Shown piece by piece: positions 1 to 12,200 of a stretch of 64,000 nucleotides of DNA. How positions within the stretch are numbered: the first letter of the stretch is position 1; each line of letters opens with the position of its first letter. The translations under genes and the position numbers were made by a program. The notes below the pieces were generated by a model. The model did no database searches, was not told where the DNA came from, and saw only the letters and a program-made list of their open reading frames with translations. The stretch is from Geosiphon pyriformis. Its lineage: Eukaryota; Glomeromycota; Glomeromycetes; Archaeosporales; Geosiphonaceae. Location of the stretch: positions 192,256-256,255 of the forward strand of contig JAAOMT010000735.1 of assembly GCA_016748015.1 (NCBI GenBank), given 5' to 3'.

Positions 1-963
1 AGAAGCATCCTTAACACAAGTAAAGCCATGATCGGAGAGTTCCATATCACCACAAAATAGACATGCCACACCAGGGTAATCCTTATTATACAGCCTTTTT
101 TGAACAGCAACAGGCAACTTGAAATGAACAGCTTTCATGAAGTACATACGAAGAACAGCAGTGGCTCAACACGTACTCCCAGAGAGCATATGAGAGTCAG
201 GGTGCCAAACTAGAATGGTACTATTCCAATCAACAACCAGACCAAACAAACAAGACAAAACCTCTTTGCCAGGACCCATTTCTCATTGAAACTTGCAAAT
301 AGAATGAAAAATGTCACATACAAAATGGCGGGCATTACCAGAAACTGGCCTGTCATCAGCAACCACATATCTACAATTAACCCTGACAGGGAGAAAGATC
401 CTAGAGTGTACAGCTTGTTCAGCAAAAACATCAGCCATAACATTACTAGCAATGCCAGCATGATCTTTGACTTTAATCCAGTGGACAGTCAGATCTTTGG
501 ATTCAATCAAATCAACCACATAGCACCTTTCTATCCAGCAACTATTGTGACAATCCGGCTGCAAGAGACCCAATTCGGCCACACATGCATCAATAGCCGC
601 TTGACTATCTGTGTGCAAAGCCACTGAAACAGAGGCAGGAACGCACTCCAGAGCCAAGGCAACAGTCTGTAATTCAGCCAGGGTCGAAGACAGCACACCA
701 TGTATCTTCACCCTTAAACCTTTGTTCAAGCTAAAAAAATAAGCAGCAGTCCCATATGCCACCTGAAATGTACCCAAGTCTCTAAAAGAACCATCAGTAT
801 AAACATTAATCTTATCAGCCCACAATCCATGAATCTCCTCAAGAATATCAGTAAAAGACATTGAATCCAAAACACTAGCACAAACAGAAGCTAAACTCAC
901 AGGAAGGGGAGCATGCAAACAACTATTCAAATAAGTAGAGGCTTTCAAAAACCATAAAGACAC
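1..963 (-). pseudogene. LINE ORF2 C-terminus: RNase H domain and zinc motif
   Basis: This continues the frame of the thumb segment after a stop near 985. RNase H signature residues are visible in order: INVYTDGSF (first Asp), LAELQTVALALE (Glu), LHTDSQAAID (second Asp) and ASNVMADVFAEQA (fourth acidic site). All four acidic positions look kept, so this part is the best preserved. Beyond it, at about 120-20, comes a segment ending in a C-x2-C-x7-H-x4-C zinc-binding motif typical of this LINE type. At least two more stops separate them (near 281 and 165). The function in the intact element is removal of the RNA strand during reverse transcription. Confidence 0.88.
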
Positions 964-3900
964 AGGGCCTTTAGAACCAAGTCTTTTCCATCAGTAAAAT
1001 GTATGCCAACTAACAACAGAACCTTTTTTGTCCAGAAGTTGGTCACCATATGCCACACCAGCAATTTTCAAAAAGCGAACCACATTGAAATACAAAAGAT
1101 CACCCAATACCAATGACATTGAGAAATGGCCAGGAGAGTGAAAGACACAGAGAAGCCTGTTATCCAAAGACAGTTTGTTGTTAAGAAATATATGAACCAC
1201 ACTTGCTAGAAAATTGTTTGAAGTGTTCACTCTCAGCTTAACAGAATATTGAAGAGAATTCAGTGGAGTCCAGCACAAAACCTGTAAATCCAAAAATTGA
1301 TGTTTGAACAGACAGCCAAAAATTCCAGAAAAATTTGCAAATTGCACAATAGAAGCTATCTTGCATTCAGCCTGCAACTGTTCAAAAGATTTCAGTCTAT
1401 AAAGAGAGGGGTGGTGCAATGCCTCATTGGGAAAATCTCTCAGCAAATTGGCTTTTAACCTAAGACCTTTTCTAATCAGAACGTCCCATTTTAAACAAAC
1501 AGCTTTGGAAACAAAACTAAATTGTGTTTGATAATTGACTATGGGCTGCAAAACAGCTGAAACCAGATAAGAGAATTGTTTATCAGAGACAGTCTTCCAG
1601 AGAATCATATTTGAGAAGAACCTAATATCTGAATTGGTTTTGGCAAGACTCAGCTTAGACAAACTATCGGTGGACAAGAAAATACCCAAATATCGATGAC
1701 TCACACCAGGACTGGCAACAGCAATAGCCTGGCCATTGATAAATTAAACAGGAACCCCCACTTTTTTGTTGATAGGAATGGCAACTGTCTTTTCATTGTT
1801 TATGTTAATGTCATTAATGAAGAAAAACTCATTGGCTATATTAAGAATGTGCTGTGTAAAGGCCTGCCCATTTTCCACCCAAATAGTGTCATCAACAAAG
1901 GCGCCAGCTGCAAAAAAGAAGTTATACCCCCACTAGTCTCAATCCTTCCAGTCTTTGCCACAAAGTTTGAATTGATCCGATAACTACACAAATAATCTTG
2001 TCTCACAATTTCACATAACAAGGGGTCATAAAAAATTCTCCAAAGAAGAGGTGAGAAAACTTTACCCTAATCCAAACCATTAAGAACTTTGTATCCATCA
2101 GATAAACCAAAATCTGTCATGACTCTGTTGAAGCGATTGTTGTGAATGTTGCCAAAAAACTTGATGAACTTGCCACATATTTTGATACGGCGTAAACTAG
2201 CTTCCAAATGAGGCCAACCAACAGAGTCATATGCTTTGCACATGTCTTGAAGAACCAGCCAAAGTTCATGGCCTTTTTCCAAAGCATCCTCCACAATTGA
2301 ACCCACAGCTGAAATTGGTAACTAAGTGGAAGTGTCTTTGAGGACAAAAAAGTTGTTACCACAGAGAACATCAAATTTACTACAAGCAAGAGAGATCTTG
2401 TCTGAAAGAACTTTTGACAAAATTTTTCTGGCTGTTTCAATCAATACAATAGGCCATGTATTTGACAAAATGCCATCCCAATCATAAGGCTTAGGAATCA
2501 TGGACACCCAGGCCTCTTTCCAATGGACCGAAACATCACCAAACCACAAACAAGAGTTTAGCAAAGACAATAAACACTCCAAAACCAAACAGCCAGCATG
2601 TTTCCAAAGTTCATTGGTGATGCCTGACAAACCAGCAGCTTTGCCATCAGGAAGATTGCTTATAATTGAAGACATCTCACACATGGTAATATCACACATG
2701 ACCAGATTAAAGACACCATTATTAACATAGACCAAAGGGGCATATTGTTGTGCCCAGGGACCAGACAGAACAGGAAAAGCATTCTGCTTTCTGGTCCAAT
2801 TAACCATAATGTTATCCATTTTGAGCTTCACTTCATTAGGTTCCAAAATAAGAGAATCACCAACAACCAAATAGTCTAGAACAACTTTGTGAAAGGGCCA
2901 CTTCAAAATGCTCCGAATCATCCTACCTTTGTTCATATCAAACTTTTTCATACACTTATCAATTGTGTCTCTGATAGCAGATCTTTTGGCCACCTCAAAT
3001 TCATAATATTTGGACTTTCTATATTGCTTTCTAACCTTTGAAAGATGACTTATTAAGCCAGCAGAACTCACACCATCCCCAATTATACCATGAACTTTGG
3101 AAGCTTCGGAAGAGTCAGCTTTAAACCAAGTGTCAGCCAGATGATTAAAGTCCAACATATCATCTAGTCTCAGCATCTTTAATAACTTGGCAACCAACAG
3201 CTCCAACCTGGAAAATTTAGAAGAAAGTTTATTCTTAGTACAATCAAATTCACTATACCAATGTCTTGAAAAAAAAATTTCAGCAAAAGCAGTCATGGCT
3301 TCAGCTAGTATCTCCCACATTCCATTCAAGTTGCCACCATCTTCAGCCATCTTGAATCTATTCAGAGAACCCAAAAGTGCACACTCAGAAAGTTCTTTGA
3401 AATGTGCCCACTTTTTCTCATCAACATCCTTAATCTTAAACTTTCAGCGATCCTTATTAGCATGCTTGCAGATACTGTTCAAACAAGCATCCAGAAAACC
3501 ACCCAGTCCAATAGACATTGAGACAGCCAAGTGATCCATGTCCAAAAATTCTGAGACAGAACTAACATCACAATCCACAACAGCCGAAATCAAAGAGTTA
3601 CTAACTAGAATATAGTCCAAAACCTTGCTAATGCCTCTTAAATTGCTTTAAGTAGGAATCCTAGCTAGAGAATGGCCACCAAAAACATTAACCAGACCCA
3701 AACCTAAACATTTTCTAAGACTTGCCCCCTTGACTGAATTGTTTTCATTAAAGTCTCCACCCAAAACAACAAAAGAACTTTTGTTGACAGTATCAGCAAT
3801 GAATAAATTAATAACAGAAGTCTGAGCAAAATGGTCACCACCAGATGCACAGGCATAAAGCCCAATGACAGACACAGAAAGCTTGTTCTTAAACAAAAAA

Positions 3901-4157
3901 CAAATTGAAAGAACTCTGCTCTTCACTTCCTCAACTTTGGAAACATGACGAGCCAGAGAATTGTTCACAAAAATGGCTACACTAGCCCCACAAAACCCAA
4001 CATCCAGACCAGACATAAAAACCCAAACACCTTCAAATTTTTTCATGATCCATGGTTGTGAACTAGAACACAACTTGGTTCCTGTAACAATCGAGATCGA
4101 ACTACCAGATTCCTTATGCCAACAAAAAATGTCCTCCTGTTTTGCAGGATTGTTCAT
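964..4157 (-). pseudogene. LINE ORF2: endonuclease and reverse transcriptase, interrupted
   Basis: The endonuclease part (about 4157-3440) starts MNNPAKQEDIFCWHKES and has the catalytic block VLGGDFNENNS and a distal DMDH motif. The reverse transcriptase follows: fingers with LPDGKAAGLSGITNELW (about 2650), then motif A LVLQDMCKAYDSVGW (about 2240) and motif C FVDDTIW (about 1890; F-x-D-D form). The thumb (1704-991) is in another frame. The endonuclease to motif A segments lie in one frame separated by single stops near 3648, 3450, 2322 and 2067. A one-base loss just before motif C shifts the frame. The catalytic Asp residues are still present, so this was a recognisable EN-RT protein that nicks target DNA and primes reverse transcription there. 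It is not translatable as it stands. Confidence 0.92.
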
Positions 4158-4198
4158 TTCCCTAACATTACACGTGGCAATTTTCCAAATAAAACTGG

Positions 4199-6049
4199 TT
4201 ATTGTGACGAAGAGATAACCGAAGAACCTGAGTCAGCACACAATTGATCCAACTTAGCCAAAATTGAACCAACAGAGATGTCGAGGGCAACCAACTTTAA
4301 TTCCAGACCACCAACTTTGGAAGTTAGGACTTTGGAACTACTCAGACCCAAGAGCAAATCAGCAACATCTGAAGAGAAAGAAGTAGGCTGAACAACAAGA
4401 TTATTAACTGCCATGTCAAAATCCAAGTCGGAGTTTGCAACCACAAGAGGCACAGAGGTTGGGGACTGAGAAACAACCACAGAAGGAACCATTTGAGAGG
4501 AAGGTGCCAAGGGTGTCAAACCAATATTGTCAAGATGAGAAAAAATGTCCAAACTTGATCAGACAAAAGCTCTACAGAGCGTTCTAAAAGCACTAAGTGA
4601 GCACCCAAAGGAGAATTGACCACAGGTAGAGAGGAAGGTGCCCCACCCGAATTCAAAGCACCAGAAGGCAGGGAGCTGGAACCAGAACCAGCATGAAAAC
4701 CATGAAAAACTGAAGCAACTGAGACCACTTAAACCCAAGATTTGCCACCAAAGGCAACAAAACAAGAGATTGGTACATTCTTCTTTGGCCAGCTGGAGAT
4801 AAGTATCTAGGTTGGCAGACTTAATAAAAAACTTTGAAGATTTAAGGACTGATACAACCTCAGCATCAGATTCCAAAACAGAATGACCAAACTTCCCACA
4901 CCGTTCACAGTGAACCAAATCCAGCCTAGCCTATTAGAGTTTCACACCACCAAAAATTGGCTCTATGTGAAAAGCCAACTCCAAAACCTCATCAGAATCA
5001 AAACAAACAACAGCACAACAGATCTTATTACCAGTCTTCAATGACCAATTTATAACACAAGTTTTTCCACCAGCCTTTTCAAGAAGATCCCCAAGATCAT
5101 GAGCAGTAGTTCCCACCAGCAAAGTGAACAAAAGTGCTCTTAACTGATCTTTAGATGCCCAAGTTTTATGATTGCCCACTGCTATAGTTACACAAACCGA
5201 GTCTTTACCAATCAGGAAGGACCACCTAACAGCCAAAGACACAGTCTGTTCCAGTTCGGCAAATTCCACTACAGCCTTCTGCTATAAACCAATCAACTGA
5301 ATTTTAATTGACTTAATTTTTTCAAACTCGGATACTGCAGCAATGATCATTTCTTTTGATGTATCTATAAGAATTTCCTTGATTACTATGGCCCGATCTG
5401 AGTGAATTCCTTGTCTCTTAAGATCACTGTTTACTATGATGTTATTTTCTCTGGCCAATAACACAGCCTTTTTCATGTTTTCTGACAAAGTAAATGTTGA
5501 TCTGATGATCCCTTCAAATTTTGAGGGAGTAGTGGCCCCCCCAAAACCATTGATTATCAAAAATAATTTTCTAATAACCTGAGTCTTGGCCGTCATCAAT
5601 TTCTCCTCCACAGCAGATAGATTGATGTCCAAAGCAAATGATTTCTTCACAGCAACTTCTACTTGAGACTTAACAATTTTGGGGTCCACTTACACTTTTT
5701 CTAAAGAAAAAGACAAACGGAAAGGAAGAGAAACTTCCTTCTCATCATCCATGTTATAATTAATAGAGCCGAGAGAGGAACTGACAGCTGCATCAGTATT
5801 GAAATGCTTCGCATTGGGTGTATTCATTTGGGAATTGGAAGTGGCTCTACCATCAGAGGCTTCTCCATCCATATCTATATTAGTAAATTGTATGTCCACA
5901 CTAACAGATCCACCATCTTTGAGATTCTTATCTATACTTGAATGTTCAACACTATTGAGAGGCTTTTTGACTTTTTGAGTTAAACCACCACCAACTGAAC
6001 CAGCAGATAAGACTCTAACAGACTTTTTCTTAGCACTAGGACCACTCAT
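4199..6049 (-). pseudogene. LINE ORF1 (RNA-binding/nucleocapsid-like), interrupted
   Basis: The likely start is the ATG at 6049 (MSGPSAKKKS...). An upstream in-frame Met at 6211 lies in what looks like 5' UTR. The ORF is read through stops at about 5690, 5279 and 4931, all in one frame, then shifts frame near 4730. Visible parts are a basic N-terminus, a central RRM-like stretch (about 5300-4930), a zinc knuckle C-x2-C-x4-H (CERCGKFGH, about 4910) and a Ser/Val/Leu-rich tail ending near 4199. The fourth ligand of the knuckle, expected to be Cys, reads Ser (LESD). The role in LINEs is to bind the element RNA in a ribonucleoprotein. The stops plus the lost knuckle ligand make a working product unlikely. 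Confidence 0.85.
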
Positions 6050-6211
6050 AGTGGCAGCTGGGTTAACAACAAAAGGGTTTGATTTTTGTAAAATAGTGGA
6101 AGACAGTATGCAAAAACAGAAAAAACTTCTTTCAAAATTTGACTCTTTTTTAGAAATTTGGGACAAAGGAGAGAAAAAAGTTTTTAATGCTTTTATTATA
6201 TATATATACAA

Positions 6212-9200
6212 TCTTTATTTTTTAACAAATATAATTGGATTAATATTATAATAAAAAAAAAATTTGTAATTAAATTTGTTAATATGTTTTAATTATATTA
6301 AAAAAGTAAAAAAAATGTTTTTTATAGTAATTTATAATAATATTTTTAACAAATTGTATTATTACTTTTATAATATTAAAATAATTTACAAATTAAATAT
6401 AATTTTTAAAAATAAAAATCTAAAAAAATGTTTAATAAATAAAAAAAGCTGAATATATTAAATATATTTTAAAAATATTGAATTTAATTATAAAAACAAG
6501 CTTAAATTCTATTATTTAATATTTAATTATGCTTATTTTTTCAAAAAAATTTAGATTAATAATTAGAACAAATAAACATTTAATTATACAAACAATATAT
6601 TGTGCTTTATAATAACTAATAATATTTAAAATACTGTTTTTAATATATTATTATTTATTAAAGATAATTAAAACAAAATTAAAAAAAAAATTTAATTTAT
6701 CTTATTAAAAATTAATTTATTTTGTAATTAAAGTATTTTAATAATAATAAACAAAAGATCAAACTAAAAAAAGTTCATAAAATTAATACTAATATATAAT
6801 TTATAATATTTAAAAAAATACATTGATTTTATAACTAAAATTATTAAAAAAAATTAATCTTAGGATTATTTTTAAAATTTTACTAAAAACAATAGTGCAA
6901 ATTACTTTTTAATTATTATTGGCAAGCAAAAAAATCAATATTAGAATATATTTAAAACATTACAGTAATATTATAAAACAAAATTAAAATTTTTTTTACA
7001 AATAAATATATTAAAAAAATTTGTTTAAACTATATATCTATTTTAATTTACAATTAAAAAAACTAGGCAAAAATAACAAAAAAATTTAAGATTTTAAATT
7101 AATCAAATAATAATAAATATAGTTTTAAATATATAAAATAAATTTCTTTAGATTTTTAAATTACTAAAAACAATTATTTTTTTACTCTTTAGAAAATTTT
7201 GTAAAATATATACTTGTTCAAACCAATTATTACTTAATAAATCTTTGATATTAACAAATAAATTTGCAAAAATATGGAATTTTAATTCTAAATATTTATT
7301 TGTTTAAAAAGATTAAAGAATTTAATATTATTTTTTACAATTCAAATAATTAATTTTTAATTAAGTAATTAAAAATTAAAATTATTTATAAAAACATTTT
7401 TCAAAAAAAGCTGTCACAAAAAGTTATAAACTTTATAAAAATTATTAAATATTTACTTCTAAAATTCAATTTAAGTTTTATTATTAAAAACTATATTGTC
7501 ATCAAAAAATTATCTTAAATTAACATAAGACAAATAAAATTATAACAACAAAAACAACTTAAATAGTTTATTACACTATATGCTAATATATTTACAAAAA
7601 AACAATAATTTAAAAAGAGCTAATTTGATTTAACATTAAATTTATATAAAAAATACAAAAATTAAGATAATAATAAATTTATTAAATATTACTTATCAAT
7701 TACTAGTTTATTAAAAACAAAGTACAATAAATACTTAATAATAAATTTATCTAATTATTAATAAATTTTTAGATTTTATTAGTATTTTTTATAAAAAAAA
7801 TAGAAAAATATAATTTTGTGTCAATTATTATCAACTAAATAATATTATAATTAAAGATGTTTATTTTTTATTTTAAATTAATAGCATACTAAATATATTT
7901 GAAGAATCCAAATATTTCTTAATATTAAATTTAAAAAATAGATATTAATAAATTGTAATAGACTTTAAAAACCACTCAAAAACAGTTTTTACAATTCAAA
8001 AAAAAATTATAAATTTAATATAATGTCTTTTGAATTATATAATATAGCAAAATTCTAATAATTTATAAATATTGTTTATATTAAACTCTTATAATAATTA
8101 GTTATTGTTTATTTTGATGTTTATTTACTATTATTTAAAGCTTATTTAGTTTACTTGCAAAATTTTTTTTAATAATTATGAAAAGTAAAATTAAAATTAA
8201 ACATTAAAAAATACTATTTTAAAAAAATAAATTTGGTTTTTTTTGGTCATATTATTAATAGAGAAAAGATTAAGCCTAACTTAAAAAAAGTTAATACTAT
8301 TAGAAATTTTTAAATTTTTAAAATACTACTAAATTAAAAAAATTTACAGAATTAAATCTTATTACTAAAATTTTTTAAAATTTTTTTTAAAATTACCAAA
8401 CTTTTTAATTATCTAATTAATAAAAATATTAAATATTAATAAATTACAAAATAACAAATTGTCTTTAATATTTTTAAGAAAATACTAATAATAACTTTAA
8501 TCTTAGTTTATCTTAAATTTTAACTAGTTATTAATGTTTTATATACAGTTTTTAGTGTTATTTTATTTTAATTAAATAACAATAATAATAAAAAAATAAT
8601 TATTTATGTTAATAGAATATTAAAACTAGTAAAATAAAACTATTTTGCTATTAAATTAAAAATAGCAGTCATAATTTAGACTCTTTATTATTTTGATTTA
8701 TATTTTAAACTCGAAAAATATGATATTATTATTAATAATATTAAACTTAAATGACTTTAAATTAAAAGTTTAAATTAAACATCAAATAAATTTATTAAAT
8801 TGAATTTTTTGCAAACTATTAATATGTTATATATTACAAATCAAAAAAACTACATATTAATATTAATAATTTTTTTAGAATAAAACAAGATTAAAACATT
8901 TAAAAAAATAATTAATTTAATAATAACAAGTAAATTAATAATACAATAAATCTTAAAAATTAAAATAATCTCAAATAATACTTAAAAATACTTATAACTT
9001 CAGAAATTTGATTTTTAAATAAAAAACATTAATTATAATATTAAGCAAAACAATATTTATTATATAATAATATTATCTATTATTAAAATACAAAAAAAAA
9101 ATTTTATATAATATGTATTTAAATTCTTAATTAGCATATTTTAAAAAATAACACAATTCAAAAAACATTAAAACATTATTTTTGGTCTAAAATAAAAAAA

Positions 9201-12200
9201 AATTTATTAATATATCAAGTTTTGTGATAATTATTAAAGAAAAAAAAAACATACTTTATTAAACTCTTAAATTTAATTAAAATTAAACAATATTTTAATT
9301 GAGTTAGTATTAATTTAATTAAATTACTACTTATTACAATTCAAAAAAACTGATATATTGTAATTGTTATAAATTATTTGACAAAATAACTTAAAGCAAA
9401 AACAATTTAACAAATTAATACAAAATTAATAACAAATTTTATTTAAAAAAACATTATTTGTAAATATAAATGTCTAATCAAACTTTTATTTAATTAAAAA
9501 ACATAATTTATGAATATTAAAAAATTTTTATTTTTATCTTATTATATATTAATAAATAAACTTGTAAAATATTTTAATAAAATATTTTATAAAAAATGAA
9601 ATATTCTTATTTGATTAATGTTATTAGTATATATATGCTAAAACAAAATACAATAAAACATATATTATTTGATTTAACTTATAAAAAAACAACAATATTA
9701 TTATTAATTTTATAGTAAAAATTTATTTAGTATAATTAATTACAAAGAAAAACTTCTAAAAAATATTTTAATAAAGAATTTATATATTATTTAGTACTTT
9801 AGAAAAAAAAAATTGTAATTATTTATATAAAATATTTTCAAGCTTAACAAAAAAACAGCATAATAACAAATTGTTATTTGTTACTAATAAATTTAAAATA
9901 GGAAATAAAGTTTTTTTATATAAAACTAAGACTAAAAAACAATAAAATAAAAAATTTAATTATAAATAAAATCTTAAAAAATAAATTATACAAGTTAAAA
10001 CTTAATGATAAAGTTTTAAAAAAAGCTGTTCATAATTATTAATTTAAATACTACTATTTTAGAACCAATTTTTAATTTTTAATTCTATAAATAGATATAT
10101 AATTTTCTTTAATTAATTCAGAAAATATTTTTTAAGACTTAAAACCAATAATTATTATTAAATAATTTCTAAACTTAAATATTTAAAATTTATTTTTATT
10201 TTTATTTCTTATACTTTAAAACAACTAAAACAATTTTACAAAAACAAATAAAAATTACACAAAAAATATTAAAAAACAAATTAATTATATTTAGACAAAA
10301 TTTATTACAATTTTAGTAATAAATACACAAAATTATTACTTTTATAAAAAAAATATAAAAAATTATTCTGAAATTTATTTGTTAAAACTTATTGTTTATT
10401 CCTATTAAAATTTTTTTAAATATTTTAATTTAACAATATTTTAATAAATAAAATAATAAATATTCTTTAATTTATAGATATTTTTATATTAAGAAAACAT
10501 ATATAAAAGAAAACTATAATTTAAAATAACAAATTTTATACCAAAAACTATTTAAAAACAAATTTACAACAAATTAAAGACAACAGTTAAACTAATAAAT
10601 ACTTATTACAAAATTAAAACAGCTTTTAGACTTTATAATTTATTTTATATATGCAAAATTATTTTATAAAATCCAATTTTACAATTTTTAAAAATTCAAT
10701 ATATTAAAAAGCTTATAAAACTAAAATTTCAACAATTTTCAAACCAAATTTTTTCAATAATTTTGGATTACTATCTAAAAATTACAAAAAATATTTGAAT
10801 TTTAACAAAACTTATTTTTAAAAAGAAGATTATATTATTAGCAAAAATTTATACTACTAATTAATATAAAATTACTCTTAAAATTTTTATTATTAATTAG
10901 CAATTTACCAAAATAACTTATAGTTTGCAAAAATAATTTGTAATTCGACAAAATATATTTTTAATTTACTGAAAAATTAGAAAAAAAATATTAAATTATA
11001 GAATAATATTATAATAAATTATATAAAAAAAAACTTCTTTTTTTAAAAAAATATATCTTAATTTAAAATTATTTTTTTGAGAAGCAATTCAGTTTAGAAA
11101 AACTAATATAAATTAATTTAAATAAAACTTATTTTAAAAACCTAAATTTTTAATTATTATTGTTTCAAATTATTTATTTAAAACTAATATTTTGAAATTA
11201 ATTAACTATTAATTTCAATAATTATTAGTATTTTTAAGTTTGGCTTAGAAATAACTTTTTTAAGATAATTTTTTATTTTTTTATTTTCAAGTTTATTTTT
11301 TTTACTTTTATATTACTAAGTAATTTATAATTCTGACTTTTTGTAAAAAAATTAACTTTTACAACAAAATAACTACATATTATTAAAAAGATTATATATA
11401 AAAATTTTTTGTTAAAAAATTGACTTTTATTACAAAATAACTATATAAAATAATTGGCACAAAATTGGTTATTCTATTATAAGCTCAATAAAACACATAA
11501 TTTAAAGTATAAAAAGATATTTTAGAAAATAAATTAACTTATTAGAAATTTAACAACTTTTATTAACAGTAAAATTAACAATAAATAATATTAGTAGTAA
11601 CAAAAAAAGAGAACAAAAAATCTTTAATAATATTAAATTAACTATAATTAATTTAAAATTTTTAAAATATATTTAGCTAAATAATTGTTTATAATTATTA
11701 GAATATCAATACTTAAAAAATCTAAGACTAAACTTAAAGTAAAAACTTATATATTATTAAATTTGTTTGCAATTTATATTTTAATATTTGAATAAAGCTT
11801 TGTTTTTGTAATAATTAAAATATTATTATTCATAATATTGTATTATTTAATCATATTATTTTGTTTAATAAAAATATTTATGTTTTTAATATTATATATA
11901 GCTATTTTTTTGTCTAAATTATTATCTAAACATAAAGAATCTAATTTATTTAAAATTGCTTTAATTAATTTTTTTAAAACCAATATATTAACTTTTAGAT
12001 TATTAATCTTAACAGTAAAAATTTTAGAGCTATTTATAATTAAATATAAAGCAATATTTACAATTTTAAATATAATTAATTGATTTATTAATAATTTATT
12101 AACTATTATATTAATGTTTTGATTAATTATATATAAAATTATACTTTTAAAATATAATAATAAGAAAAAAAAAATTTCAGTTTATATGTAATTTTGAAAA

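Larger units (their letters stand above)
1..6200 (-). mobile_element. Decayed LINE-type non-LTR retrotransposon, 3' end outside the window
   Basis: Reading on the minus strand gives, in order: an ORF1 with a CCHC-like knuckle, an apurinic-type endonuclease, a reverse transcriptase, an RNase H and a C-terminal C-x2-C...H-x4-C zinc motif near base 50. This is the layout of a LINE encoding RNase H. The element begins near 6200, where base composition changes abruptly to almost pure A/T, and its 3' end lies left of base 1. Both ORFs carry several in-frame stops and at least one frameshift, so it is not autonomous. The inserted DNA is much richer in G+C than its right flank. No target-site duplication can be assessed because one end is missing. 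Confidence 0.93.

Noticed and set aside
11838-12083. 81-codon open frame in the AT-only block
   Set aside because: Residues are only those encoded by A/T-rich codons, there is no motif, and the length is not surprising in 10 kb of this composition.
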